Origin: Sipunculus nudus
Taxonomy: Eukaryota; Annelida; Sipuncula; Golfingiida; Sipunculidae
Assembly (NCBI GenBank): GCA_026874595.1
Contig: CM049308.1
Location: 52,403,624-52,467,623 of the forward strand
Reading direction: 5' to 3'
Length of the DNA: 64,000 bases
Positions within the stretch are counted from its first letter, which is position 1. Each line of letters begins with the position of its first letter. The notes beneath the pieces are model-generated. The model was given only the letters and a program-made list of their open reading frames with translations, did no database searches and was not told where the DNA came from. Position numbers and translations under genes: made by a program. Below are positions 24,004-35,257 of this stretch, piece after piece.

Positions 24004-25051
24004 TCAAGCTTTCTTATCCGTTAGGGTTCCTGTTTCGGTTTTCTCGTCATCTTCCGAATCATAATCATGTTCCATGGATATTTCACGCCACCTGTTTTTA
24101 TTGTTAAAAGCTCGTTTCTGGGCCATACGTGAATAACAGTTACAAACTGTAAATATCCGGTACGGGTCATCAGGGTTGTTATCCGCGTCTTCTCTGGTGA
24201 TATGTGCCATGATAATTCGCAGGAACCTCTCTTGGTATTTGTCACCTAATACCCCATCAATGAAATTGATCATACTTTCTGCCGAAAAAGCTTTCTTCTG
24301 TGCTGATAGGATATGCTTGTCGAAGGCATAATAGACTTGATGCGTGAACTCGAAACAGGCAAATGTTTTGTTGTACACCCATAGGAAGCGTTCCCTGTTT
24401 GGTTGTATCACATCTAACACTTGCACGGTTTCTTAAGTACAAACGAATCGTAACTTTCTCTTTCTTCTACACGCGGCTTGTACAGTTTACGTTCTTTACC
24501 GTTTTCTTGATCGTTCAGGTAAGCTTCTTTCAATAGCCCCAAAGTTTTTTTGTGGAACAAGTACTGACCAGCACAGGTCGAGAGAATAATACCTTGCCAA
24601 GCCATTTTTCCAATTCAGACATGTCATAAGGGGGTTTATCTTCCCGTTTGGTTTTTCTTATTTCATCACAGACCGTTTCTTCCACCTTGGTGCTCGTCTC
24701 GATCTCCATATCACTGGTTTCTTCTTCTTTCACTTCAATAATTTCTTTTCCCTCATCAGAATCCATGTCGGTAGTTTCTTCTTCTTTCACTTCAATTTCT
24801 TGCCCCACATCCGGTACTGTTATACCTTGGAACACCTTGTCTAATGGGCTAGGGCGTATTTGCGACCCTTGCATCCATTCAGCAGCTTCAGCTAATTCTT
24901 TATCTGTTAAAGGTTTACATTCTTCATCATTTTCTGCTGCTAATGAAGGCTGTATCTCATCATCAGAAGCCATGATGGTGGCAAAAGATTGATTACAGCC
25001 TTCTTCCAAGTTTTTATTTTTCTTCTGGGTCCCACACAATCTCTGCCCCAT
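24004..25051 (-). pseudogene. acidic protein gene split over three frames
   Basis: Three overlapping minus-strand frames read as successive parts of one protein. The first (25051-24530; preferred ATG at 24970, context catcATGG) is acidic with repeated KEEET-type segments and ends in MSELEKWLG. The second (24605-24414) is a helical part (LLKEAYLNDQENGKERKLYK). The third (24426-24004) is a folded-looking domain (RERFLWVYNKTFACFEFTHQ ... RIIMAHITREDADN) with an acidic C terminus. Each junction needs a one-base shift. The two small downstream frames could instead be separate overlapping genes; the second has its own good ATG context (aaaATGg). No family is recognised. It shares the divergent promoter with PolB, which suggests an early role. 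Confidence 0.55.
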
Positions 25052-25106
25052 GAACTGGTAAAATGTGCCGGCTTATTAGGAAAAATTCGGCTTTTATGCT
25101 GTTCAA

Positions 25107-25189
25107 ACCGGAAGCGCCGTACGCAAACCGAGTTCAGCTCTTGGAACCCGGCCAGATCCAAGTCCCTTACCGGAAATAGTTGACAGATT
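25107..25189. promoter_or_regulatory. divergent early promoter, 83-bp module, copy 2 (minus orientation)
   Basis: This is the exact reverse complement of 47644-47726 over all 83 bp. It carries an ETS-like CCGGAA site at each end and the GTTTGCGTACGG + CG + CTTCCGGT core toward the minus-strand gene. A TATA-like gcataaaagc follows on the minus side near 25090-25098, and tatttatagc at 25206-25215 precedes PolB. It sits between two divergent genes and should serve both. Confidence 0.85.
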
Positions 25190-25246
25190 CTCATTCTAGA
25201 ATAGCTATTTATAGCAAGGTCAACGTGAATTATTTCATTCACAACT

Positions 25247-28200
25247 ATGAAGCCTTATACGGTTAAAGAAAAAGCCCGTTCCTATTTTAGGAAATTCAAG
25301 AAGAAGGGTGTGGTGTTACAAGTGCAGCCGGACTTGAAGACATAAAAAACGAGAAACCTTATGATGCCATGTATGCTATTTTTGAACCGTTGTTAGAAGA
25401 ATGGAAAAAAAGTCAAGAAGACAATTCATATTTACAAGTAAATATGACAACTCCAGAATTAAACAACAAAGCCTTCAATACTAAATGGTTAAGAAATGAA
25501 GATATGACCTTGGAATATATCATGACACAAGTGGAAAAAACTTTAAACAGTAATGAAAATTTTCATTTGACTGAAGATTTTGAAATGGAATTAAAATCCG
25601 TAGAAGTACCAGAATCGGTAGGAGGATCAGACAACGGCAATATTCAACAGCAGTGTCCCTGAACGTATTTAGACCTGGCAGTTATTTCTTGGCATTTTAA
25701 TCACGACGATTGTTTTATCGCCAGTTGTGTTTTAATGGATTGGGTAATAGATAAAAAATTACCCCTACGCTGGCGTAAACGTAAATTTACTAAAACAAAA
25801 ATAGATGATTTGAAAAAAGAAATCCGCCGTATAAAAAAAGAAACAGAAGTTTATACCGGGCGTATTACAATTAAACACATGTTTGAAATCGCGAAAGCTT
25901 TTCCGGAACGTAATTTATTAGTATTTCATGGTCATGAAAAAGATGTTATGTTTCGTTATAAAAATTGGGATTCAAAAAAACCTACTATATTTATTATGGT
26001 GCGGGGATCACACGCGTGGGGGATTTTAAAAATTAAATCGCATTTAAATATCCGCAATAATTTTTGTTTTATGTGTTTTAAAACATATAAAAATTTACAC
26101 ATATGTATTGATACTTGTAAAATGTGCGGGTTTAGCCCACCTTGTAATTATACAAAAGAAAATACGATACTGGGATGTGACGAATGTAATTGGCACGGGT
26201 TTTTTAATGAACAGTGTTTTCAAAATCATAAAATGGTTACTCCTAAAGGAGCCCCCATGTGTGAAAAAAAGGCGCGTGTGTGTGAAATGTAACACAGTAT
26301 CATGCACAACACGCCACGTGTGTGGGGAATACACGTGTAAAATATGTTACGGGAAAGCACATGCGGGGGGGTTTCATTCGTGCTATATGCAACCGCTAAA
26401 AGAAAAAGCCGTAAATAAAAAACCACACCCTTTTATTTTTTGGGACACAGAATGTACACAATCAGAAAAAGACGGAAACGGATTAAGTATACATACAGTA
26501 AATGCAGTAGTGGCACATTACGTGTGTGAAAATTGTTTGGGGTATAGCGAAGCTGCACATGTATTAAAAAGAAAATGGCAGAACTGTAAATGTTCACGAC
26601 ATCAATTTGAAACGCATACCCTTTTTTTCGATTGGTTATTCGGTACAGTAATAACATGATCAAAGAAAAAACCTATATGTTTCGCTCATAATTTCGGAGG
26701 ATACGACGGGGGTTTTTTACAACAATATTTAATTTCTAAAGGCTGGTATGCTTCTTCTTTAATAACACGGGGATTAAGAATTATTTCTTTAACTGTACGA
26801 GATATACAATTTAAAGATAGTTTAAATTTAATACCAATCGGATTAGCACGGTTTCCCAAAGCTTTTGGAATCGAGGAATTAAAAAAAGGATTTTTTCCTT
26901 ATGTTTTTAACACCAAAGAAAATAAAAACTATTTCGGTTTCATGCCACCGAAAGATTCGTTTAAACAAGTCGGTAATGCAGATTTCGAATATTGGTACGA
27001 ACAAAAAATAAAAGAGGGGTACATGTGGGATCACCGCCAAGAATTATTCGAATATTGTAACAGTGATGTAGAATTATTAAAACAGGGGTGTTTAAAATTC
27101 CGGGAAATGTACATGAAAAAAGCTAATTTTGATTTATTTCAATATAACATGACATTAGCTTCTGCGTGTATGATGGATTTCAGATTAAATTATTTACAGG
27201 AAAATCAAATCGCCATGATTCCACCACAAATTTCACGCGTGCATTTATCACAAATGGCAGAATATTGGTTAGCAGATATGCAGAAAGATTCATTGTTTTA
27301 CATACACCGGGGTAACGATAACTGGAACGGAAAAGAATGCCAAATTCAATTAATTAACGGGAAATACGTTTCTGTGGACGGATACTGCCCTGAAACTCAT
27401 ACCGTGTATGAATTCAACGGGTGTGTGTGGCACGGGTGTCCGCTTTGTACTTCCCTGGAAGGTAAAGTCCCAAATTCAGATATACCTAATTTTGTGGCTT
27501 TCATAAAACAAAAAAATAAAGAAAAAGAATTAAGAAATTCGGGGTATAACGTAATAAGTATCTGGGAACATGAATACGAATGTTCAAAAACGAACATTTC
27601 ACTAACACCGAGACTCCAACTCCGTGAAGCATTTTTGGAGGGAGGACAAATGCCGTGACCTTGTACAAATCTATTCAACCAGGAGAACGTATTGATTACT
27701 ATGACGTAACGTCCTTGTACCCGTTTGTACAAAAAACAAACAAGTACCCCATAGGTGAACCGGAAGTTATCATGCACCCAGAAGAAAAAGATGTAAAAAA
27801 CTCACCTGGGGGAATCGTGTGCGGGAAATTCTTACCACCCCGTCACTTGTTTCATCCCGTATTACCGTACAGAGCTTGCGGAAAACTCATGTTCCCTTTA
27901 TGCCGGACTTGTGCCGAAACATTGAACCAAAGAGAGAAATGTACACACAACGAAAACGAACGGTCCTTGGTGGGCTCGTGGTGTTTGCCTGAAGTCCTGA
28001 AAGCTTTAGAAAAAGGGTACACGCTGATAGAAGTTACGAAATGTGGAGTTGGGCAGAATGGGAAAATATATTCGAGCCCTATATCAATAAATGGTACCAA
28101 GAAAAAACCCAAGCGTCCGGTTGGCCTAGCGATCATCAAGAAGAACGGCGAGAATATATCAAAGAACTAGAAAAACAAAACATACCAGTGGATCCAGATA

Positions 28201-28964
28201 AAATCGCTCATAACCCGGCATTACGGTTCGTAGCGAAACAAGCTTTGAATACTCTATGGGGAAAATTCGGCCAAAGAGATGGGATGGCTCAGAAAATACA
28301 AGTCAATAATTACGACGATTTAATACAAGTTTTAGAAGACCCCATCAACGAAGTGTGTGAAATTATTAATTTAGGAGAACAGATCTTACAAGTCGAATAC
28401 AAACGAAAAGAAGAAGATTACGGCCTGGGTAAAACGAATAACGCGGCAGTGGCCGCTTTTACTACTTGTTACGGCCGAATGGTATTGTATGATATTTTAG
28501 ACGAGTTAAAAGAACGCGCATTATATTTTGATACGGACTCTGTGATTTTTATTACACGCCCTAATGACGTACCCTTGAAAAAAGGTTCTTTATTAGGTGA
28601 CTTAACAGATGAATTAAACGGGGGATATATTACAGATTTTATTAGCGGGGGGCCTAAAAATTACGGGTACCTGGGCTACGACGGGAAAGGAAATCCCATG
28701 AAATGTCAAAAAGCTCGGGGGTTTCAAATTCATAATAGAATTGATTTTCACGATTTGAAAAAAATGGTCGATGCTTTAATCGGGCAAAAAGAACAAGAAC
28801 CTATTAATGTCCCTATAGAGTTTCATGTAGTCAGGGATAAACAAGGGTACGTTAAATCTAAGAAATTAGATAAAATGTATGTAGCCGTATACGAAAAACG
28901 CCGCTTTTGGCAAGAAGGTGATGTGGGAGATAAGTATACGACATTTCCATATGGTTACCAATAA
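25247..28964 (+). pseudogene. polB: Polinton family B DNA polymerase (pPolB), broken
   Basis: The polymerase copies the linear viral genome, probably by protein priming from the ends. Parts in order: N-terminal region, a Cys/His zinc-binding stretch (about 26060-26350), exonuclease motifs FWDTEC (about 26440), AHNFGGYDG (about 26685) and YCNSDVELL (about 27055), polymerase motif A YYDVTSLYP (about 27695), motif B KQALNTLWGKFG (about 28235) and motif C FDTDS (about 28530). All catalytic residues are present. The frame is broken by a shift near 25310, TGA at 25660-25662, a shift near 26280, TGA at 26657-26659, a one-base loss in a T-run near 27635, and a shift near 28030. The start ATG lies about 40 nt after a TATA-like box. 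The breaks are true decay or partly homopolymer assembly errors. Confidence 0.93.
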
Positions 28965-28972
28965 AAGCTGTG

Positions 28973-28980
28973 TATATAAG
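28973..28980 (+). promoter_or_regulatory. TATA box of the ATPase gene
   Basis: tatataag lies 37 nt before the ATG at 29010. This spacing recurs at other virion genes and supports 29010 as the start, not the ATG at 28992. Confidence 0.6.
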
Positions 28981-29009
28981 TCAATGTGTTTATGTGTTTC
29001 TATCTAATT

Positions 29010-29639
29010 ATGGGTGATATACCGTGGTATAAATTTAAACATCCTTTTACTATGTTAGTAGCGGGGCCTACTTCCTCCGGGAAAACCGTTTGGGTTACGA
29101 AATTATTATATAATATGAATAAAATGATATTTCCACCCCCTGAACGTATCCTTTGGTGTTATGCCGAAAAACAACCCATTTATTCTCAATTAAAAGAAAC
29201 GTTTGGTGATAAAATTTTTTTCGAAGAAGGGTTACCGGCACGTAATATAAAGGCCGACACGTTATTGATAATCGATGATTTGATGCGTGAGAGCGGAGCC
29301 GAAACTGCAAAAATATTCGAAAAAGGAAGTCACCACCGAAACATTTCTATTATCTTTATCGTACAAAATTTATTCCACGAAAAAAAAGAACAACGGAATA
29401 TATCTTTAAATTCTCATTATATCGTATTATTAAAGAATCCCAGAGACCGGTTACAATTCGAAGTTTTAGCCCGGCGAATGTTCCCGACAAAAGCTAAAGA
29501 ATTACGAGACGTGTACGACGACGCCACAAAAGAACCGCACGGCTATTTGTTATTGGATTTTACACAAAAGTGCCCAGACGAATACAGGCTCAGAACTTTA
29601 ATTTTTCCAGGGGAAGAACACGTATACTATAACCTTTAA
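29010..29639 (+). CDS. genome-packaging ATPase (A32/FtsK-HerA type), 209 aa
   Basis: Pumps viral DNA into the capsid using ATP. Walker A is GPTSSGKT (residues 19-26) and Walker B is LLIIDD (85-90), followed by a conserved IIFIVQNLF strand. The frame is open and of normal length for Polinton ATPases. The chosen ATG follows a TATA box by 37 nt; an upstream in-frame extension of eight codons would begin too close to that box. It lies just after PolB and 3 nt before the next gene. It is one of the few undamaged core genes in this copy. Confidence 0.93.
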   Translation: MGDIPWYKFKHPFTMLVAGPTSSGKTVWVTKLLYNMNKMIFPPPERILWCYAEKQPIYSQLKETFGDKIFFEEGLPARNIKADTLLIIDDLMRESGAETAKIFEKGSHHRNISIIFIVQNLFHEKKEQRNISLNSHYIVLLKNPRDRLQFEVLARRMFPTKAKELRDVYDDATKEPHGYLLLDFTQKCPDEYRLRTLIFPGEEHVYYNL

Positions 29640-29642
29640 AAT

Positions 29643-30524
29643 ATGCCTATTCCCATTATTGCCGTAGCCGGTGCTACTGTAATAGCAGCGTTTGAAATTT
29701 TAATTGATTTAGCTATTTCATACGGGTTAGACGAATTGATTAAATTTATACAATGGAAAATGGCCGGAGAACCATCACCTGCTGAACCATTCGTACGAAA
29801 GTCATGGTTACAATACCACGCTAATTACCGCGCCTTCTGGCCACCTACAGATTCTTTTGTTTTTAGTTTACATGATTTATACACACGAGGGCCAAAAACT
29901 ACAGGGTTTTTAAAAACTAAATTAAAATACGTATTAAATAAAAAAGGATATTATGAAATTAAATTTGTACACGAAAGGGTAAAAAATTTATGGGGGCGGG
30001 CTCAAACGGAGAATAAACCGGGACGTAAAATTTTTCTGAATGCTGAAGAAACACAAAAAGTTTTATCTTGGTTTAACAGAAGCGGAATAGTAAAAGAATG
30101 GATAAAAGTGAATACTTTACTTTTAATTTATTTACACTTTCCATGGACGTTATGGGCCGAAGCTATTATAGACGAACCGGAAGATTTAGCCGCCGGTGAA
30201 AAGTATAAAGAAAAATGGGCTAACAGAGATCCTCGATGGCAATTGATTTATGACCGGTATAATAAAAAAGGTAAAGATTATAAAGCATATCATAAAACTA
30301 TAAACGGTCAACTTTATATGAAAGTAGATATCCCATTACCGTTTTTTGAATTGAGTACCAAAGGGTTTATGACCCAAGGAAAACAAGTACCGTGTTTAAC
30401 ACGGGACCCCACTTCCCGGGAATTCCTGGAAGTAGGAAGAAGATTATGGTGGCATCCCCATTTCGCTGAACGAACAGACGAATATGAATTTTACAATATC
30501 CGGCACAAGTTTATGACATTATAA
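29643..30524 (+). CDS. unknown protein with N-terminal membrane segment, 293 aa
   Basis: No family is recognised. The first 30 residues are hydrophobic (IIAVAGATVIAAFEILIDLAI) and would anchor in a membrane or act as a membrane-active N terminus. The rest is aromatic-rich and basic (for example SWLQYHANYRAFWPP and RRLWWHPHF). It starts 3 nt after the ATPase stop and belongs to the plus-strand virion gene block. Several Polinton virion proteins have such an N-terminal anchor, so a structural or entry-related role is possible, but that is inference. Confidence 0.75.
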   Translation: MPIPIIAVAGATVIAAFEILIDLAISYGLDELIKFIQWKMAGEPSPAEPFVRKSWLQYHANYRAFWPPTDSFVFSLHDLYTRGPKTTGFLKTKLKYVLNKKGYYEIKFVHERVKNLWGRAQTENKPGRKIFLNAEETQKVLSWFNRSGIVKEWIKVNTLLLIYLHFPWTLWAEAIIDEPEDLAAGEKYKEKWANRDPRWQLIYDRYNKKGKDYKAYHKTINGQLYMKVDIPLPFFELSTKGFMTQGKQVPCLTRDPTSREFLEVGRRLWWHPHFAERTDEYEFYNIRHKFMTL

Positions 30525-30539
30525 ACAGAAGACGAATTT

Positions 30540-31010
30540 ATGCAAGGTACACCTTTTCAAGGTCATACCAATTTACAAGATTTCGGTATCAGACCCGTGC
30601 CGGCAATATGGTCCGGAAATCGTATTACTCATTACGGATGGGAATACAGGAAGATAGGTCATTGGTTACGTGAAAAAGACGTGGGAAAGCCCCGGCCTCC
30701 TTCATACATGAAAGACTATTCATGGTACAAACAAAAAGTTCACGAAAAACATATAGAAATGGGAAAAGATATGCAAATGGAATTACAAAAAAGAATTATC
30801 GATTTATGGAAACCTGTTTGGTGGAAAATCAACGGTCCCGATGCACCAGGATACGAAAACATAAACGAAGGTGAACCGTTCTGGGGAATAAATTTTAAAA
30901 ACCACGGAAACGGGGCAGAATTACCTATGCCCCATTATTATCACCCTCCACATTTACGTACACGTTTATTGGAATTACGAGAAGAATTCGGGTACGATGC
31001 AAAATGTTAA
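30540..31010 (+). CDS. unknown Trp/Tyr-rich protein, 156 aa
   Basis: An open frame with many aromatic residues (WEYRKIGHWLREKD; WKPVWWKINGPDAPGYENI) and a basic charge pattern similar to its two neighbours. No hydrophobic segment or catalytic motif is seen. It is preceded by cattataaac 15-20 nt before the ATG and overlaps the next frame by 7 nt. It is possibly a virion component like the surrounding genes. Confidence 0.7.
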   Translation: MQGTPFQGHTNLQDFGIRPVPAIWSGNRITHYGWEYRKIGHWLREKDVGKPRPPSYMKDYSWYKQKVHEKHIEMGKDMQMELQKRIIDLWKPVWWKINGPDAPGYENINEGEPFWGINFKNHGNGAELPMPHYYHPPHLRTRLLELREEFGYDAKC

Positions 31011-32143
31011 AATCAATTATTCAAATGACTAGGCCAAAAAGTAAATCATACAAATATTTTAAAGAACTCGAACCTTACAGTGAAATGGCTTGGTATTTAC
31101 TCGACCCGGAAAGAAACCCCGAAAAAATGTATCCTTTGGCTATCACACCCCCATCTCCCACAACTAAAAAACCAAAAACACCGGCAGCGTTTACTGAGCA
31201 AGGTAGAATGATTTTACAACATATTCTTACAGACGAAACAGTTACTTTAGATACTTCTAAAAATCCTTGGTATAAATATTTTCATTTATCGAAACTTTTA
31301 CCTTACAAAGCTAAATACATGAAAGTTAAAAAATACGAATTAGTTTTAAAATTATTTCACGATTACGAAAAAATAGCCGTGGCAGATTTAGATGTTTTAA
31401 AAAAAGCTTATATAGCAAAAAGTGACGATCTGGCTATAATAAAAGCTGCAGGAAACCCTAATTTTATCGGGACCCCTGATTGGGATCCTTTTAATAAACC
31501 TGACGATATTCCCGAACTGTATCCTTCCTTGGAAAGAATGCAACAATTGGAACGTCAAGTATGGTTAAACGAACAAGAAATAAAATTAGCTCAAGAAGCT
31601 TTGATTCAAGTCAACCGGTTTTTCCGAAAATATCAATTCGAAGACGATGATGAAAAAGTGCAAACTACTACAAAAGCCAAAAAATGGGCTAGATTATATA
31701 AGAAAATGAATAATTGGTTAGAAGAATTATGGAAATTTGAAAAAGATGTTTATTTAGTAGCGGGGTATCCCGAACCCGGGTTCTGGAAAAAACCTGTGGT
31801 CCAACAAACACCTGATTTAGAATATTGGAAATACCAGGAAAAAGATTTAAATAAAAAATTTCTTACGAAAGTCGCGGCTTTAGCACACGCAAAAAATAAA
31901 GCTTGGGATTGGTCAAAATACAGAGATCCTTGGTTTTATATCCGAGAAGAACATTTACGGACTAATGATATAATAAATAAAAAAATCCGGGTCCGGGAAA
32001 GAATCGATGAAATGGAAGACACTCCCGAAAAACAAAAAGCCCGAGCATTGTTCCGAGAACAATTAAAAAATTGGTATTCGGTAGGAAAATCTGAATTGAG
32101 ACCTTACGTGGATACGGGCCCTGGAAGGATTGTAGGAGTATAA
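31004..32143 (+). CDS. unknown charged protein, 379 aa
   Basis: An open frame overlapping the preceding gene by 7 nt; an alternative ATG lies at 31025. The protein is Lys/Glu/Trp-rich with helical stretches (for example LERQVWLNEQEIKLAQEALI) and repeated short W-containing segments (NPWYKYF, DPWFYI). There is no membrane segment or recognised domain. Its length and position between the ATPase and the histone-like gene suggest a virion internal or capsid-associated protein (inference). Confidence 0.7.
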   Translation: MLKSIIQMTRPKSKSYKYFKELEPYSEMAWYLLDPERNPEKMYPLAITPPSPTTKKPKTPAAFTEQGRMILQHILTDETVTLDTSKNPWYKYFHLSKLLPYKAKYMKVKKYELVLKLFHDYEKIAVADLDVLKKAYIAKSDDLAIIKAAGNPNFIGTPDWDPFNKPDDIPELYPSLERMQQLERQVWLNEQEIKLAQEALIQVNRFFRKYQFEDDDEKVQTTTKAKKWARLYKKMNNWLEELWKFEKDVYLVAGYPEPGFWKKPVVQQTPDLEYWKYQEKDLNKKFLTKVAALAHAKNKAWDWSKYRDPWFYIREEHLRTNDIINKKIRVRERIDEMEDTPEKQKARALFREQLKNWYSVGKSELRPYVDTGPGRIVGV

Positions 32144-33399
32144 AAGTAAGACTCCATCCTTGATATTTTAAACCATGGTGCTACGAAGCGTTGGAAGTTT
32201 CGCCGCTAAGCGAGCCGGTAATATCGGCAGCCGTGTCAAGAGCACAGGTGATAAATTATTACGTTCCGGATTAAAAATGAAAAAACCCGCTTTGAGTACG
32301 GCTCAAAAACGAGCTTTTGCACAAGCAAAACCAAAACCTCCTATCGCTCCTAAACCAAAAATCGTCCCGCAACCCAAACCCCGGACCGCTCCTCCGAGAC
32401 CGAAAGCAGCTCCCCCACCACCGCCCGTGGCTCCGAAACCGAAAAAAATTCCTTTTGACGCCAGTAAACCTTTACCGCCTACACCCAAACAACCTTCTTT
32501 ACGTGAACGCTTAGCTGCTTTCCGTAGGCGCCCTTCTGCTCCTCCTTCGACCAGTGCAAAAAGACCTAGTATATTAGACAATTGGCGTCAAAGAAGAGAA
32601 ATTCGTAATTTACAAAAACAAATTGGTCAATCCGCTACGAGCAGATATTCATAAAAAAAATCAGGACCGATAGGCCGTTATTTTAAAAAAAGAAAAGCTG
32701 CTCGTAAAGAAAAAAAAGAAATTGCGCGTTTAAAAAAACAAATGAAAAAATCATCTTTACATAAATATGGAAGAACAAGTAGAAGTATAACACAAAAAAA
32801 TAAAAGATAGATTTAAAAAATTTAAACAAACAAGAAAAGAAAAAAAATTAGCTAGTAAAACAAAGAAAAAAGAAGCAAAAGCTAAAAAAGCTGAAAAAAA
32901 GGCAAAAGCAAAAAAGAAAAAGCTGAAAAAAGTGCATTAAAAAAAGCAGAAAAAAAAGCTAAAAAACAAGCAAAAGCCAAAAAAAAAGCAGCAGAAAAAA
33001 GTAAAAAAGCAGAAAAAGCAAAAACTGATAAATTAACTAAAAAAGAACAAAAAGCTATTGAAAAAGCTACAAAAAAAAGTAAAAAAGCTGAAAAAGCATC
33101 AAAAGCCGCCGCTAAAAAACAAGCAAAAAAAACAAGCAAAAGAATTAGATAAAATAGCAAAAAAAGAAGCTAAAGCTTTAAAAAAACAAGCAAAAAAATT
33201 AAAAGGTGAAAGAAAAAAAGAAGCAACGGAAATAATTGAAAAATTAAAATCTAGTTCTGATTCAATTAAAAAAGCACAAACTACTGGCGATATAAAAAAT
33301 AAATTTAAAGTAACAGAAAAAATGTTACAAGATGCTAGAACTTCATTAAAAACAAGTCGCGGAAAAGCTAGAGATAGTATTTTAGCTGCTAAACGTAAA

Positions 33400-33705
33400 C
33401 CCCCACCCGTCCCTCCAAAACCGAAAGCACCGGCGCCGCCCGTACCTAAAAAACCGAAAGCGCCGGCCCCGCCCGTCCCTCCAAAACCGAAAAAACCGGC
33501 CCCGCCCGTCCCTAAAAAACCGAAAGCGCCGGCCCCGCCCGTCCCTCCAAAACCGAAAGCACCGGCCCCGCCCGTCCCTAAAAAACCGAAAGCGCCGGCG
33601 GCCCCGCCTGTCCCTCCAAAACCGAAAAAACCGACCCCGCCCGTCCCTACAAAACCGAAAGCGCCGGCGCCCCCGCCCGTCCCTAAAAAACCGAAAAAAA
33701 CCGGT
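33400..33705 (+). repeat. in-gene minisatellite encoding Pro-rich repeats
   Basis: About ten imperfect units of roughly 27-33 bp alternate ccgcccgtccctccaaaacc and ccgcccgtccctaaaaaacc, encoding PPKPKAPAPPVPKKPKAP-like repeats. Units differ mainly at the Ala/Lys choice, indicating recent unit shuffling. Confidence 0.9.
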
Positions 33706-33800
33706 TCCCGCACCACGAAAATCGTTAAAAGCAAGAAAAAAAGCACAAAAAGCGGCAGAAAAAGCACAAAAAAAGGCAGAAAAAACGCAAAAAGCGGCAG

Positions 33801-33998
33801 AAAAAGCACAAATGAAAGCCACAAAAAAAGCTGAAGCAAAAACTGCCAAAGCTGAAGCAAAAACTGCAAAAGCCGAAGCAAAAACGCAAAAAGCTGCAGA
33901 AAAAGCACAAATGAAAGCCACAAAAAAAGCTGAAGCAAAAACTGCCAAAGCTGAAGCAAAAACTGCAAAAGCCGAAGCAAAAACGCAAAAAGCTGCAG
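33801..33998 (+). repeat. 99-bp tandem duplication in the H1-like gene
   Basis: The segment starting aaaaagcacaaatgaaagcc at 33801 repeats from 33900 with a 99-bp (33-codon) period, preserving frame. It encodes KATKKAEAKTAKAEAK-type helix. Confidence 0.9.
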
Positions 33999-35257
33999 AA
34001 AAAGCACAAATAAAAGCCGAAGCGAAAAATGCTAAAAAAGCTGCGGCGGCAGAAAAAGCTACTAAATTAGCCGAAAAAGCAAAAGCTAAAGCTGCAGAAA
34101 AAACAGCAAAAGCCGCAGATAAAGCTAAAGCTTACGCTGCAGAAAAAGCCGCTAAACTAGCAAAACAAGCCGAAAAGAAAACTGCTCAACTCGCAAAACA
34201 AGCTAAAAAGCACGCCGAAAAAGAAGCGATGAAATTAGCTACAAAAGCAGAAAAAGCAGCTAAAGAACAAGCTAAAAAATTAACAAAACAAATAAAAGCC
34301 GAAGCATTACAACAAGTAGAAAAAACAAGTTTGGGTAAAAAATTAAAAAATTTATTTAAAAAAGATCAAACATTACCAGACCCGAAAATTACCAAAGCTG
34401 ATTTAGCAGAATTAAAAAGATTAAGTAAAATTAAAAAAGGTCCCGCACCACTTCCACCGACAACTAAAGCTAAAAAATCTTTTAGAGAAAAATTAGGATT
34501 AGGAAAATCTGCTACACCTGAAGCAATCGCTACTAAACTCGTCGAAAAAGGAAAAAAGAAAGCTGCAAAAGAAGCTTCTAAATTAGCTAAAAAAGCACAA
34601 GACGAAGCTACAAAAGCAGCCAAAGCTCTAGCTAAACAAGCTAAAGCCGAAGCTAAAAAACAAGCTAAAGAACTCGCGAAAAGAGCTAAAGCCGAAGCTA
34701 AACAACGTTTAGGAAAATACGGCGATCTGATTTTTGGAAAAGAAACGACAAATAAATTAGCCGCACAAGATAAATTAATTACAAAAAGCGATATTGCTCA
34801 ATTAGAAAAATTGAGTAAACATACAAAAGGACCAGCTCCATTACCTCCCGGAAGTAAACCGGGAGCACCTATAGGTAACAGCGCTACAACCAATGCGGTT
34901 TTATCGGGAGCTAACGTTCCGGCCGGCCGTGCAACTAATGTTATGGACGGGTTGACTAATCCTTCAATGAGTGATAATTTAGCCGCACAAGCGGCCTACC
35001 AACCTCCTGGCGTATGGTCTTCGAACTTGGCGCAAGGAGCAGCGGCAGCATTAACGCAATTACCACAAATGGGATTTGGTATAACTCAATCTTGGATCCA
35101 AGCCACTACCCAAGGTACGACCAGTATAAAAGTCGACGTGGACGTCGACGATGATGACGAAGACGATAAAAAGAAAGAAGAAGAAAAGAAAAAAGAAGAT
35201 AAAAAAGAAGAGAAGAAAGCATAAATAGTAGACGTGAAATAAAAATCATACACAAAA

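Larger units (their letters stand above)
32175..35224 (+). pseudogene. histone H1-like Lys/Ala/Pro-rich protein gene, frame-broken
   Basis: One long gene (about 1,000 codons) seen as open pieces at 32175-32654, 33058-33834 and 33812-35224, with readable basic sequence between them. An in-frame TAA lies at 32652-32654, and shifts occur in poly-A stretches (about 32790, 33130, 33695). In order: a basic N terminus, two Pro-rich blocks (KPKAPAPPVP type), long Lys/Ala helices (KAEAKTAKAEAK type) resembling H1 tails, a Gly/Ala/Asn region (NAVLSGANVPAGRATNVMDG) and an acidic/Lys C-terminal tail. It probably condenses viral DNA in the virion, like a core protein (inference). Long A-runs make both real slippage and assembly indels likely. 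Confidence 0.7.

Noticed and set aside
24971-25051. Upstream ATG at 25051 as the start of the acidic protein
   Set aside because: The added 27 residues look non-coding and the ATG at 24970 has a much better context, though 25051 is closer to the promoter core and cannot be fully excluded.
33099-34009. Long minus-strand frames (302, 188 and 94 aa) opposite the H1-like gene
   Set aside because: Low-complexity Phe/Leu/Gly shadows of Lys/Pro-rich coding sequence on the plus strand.
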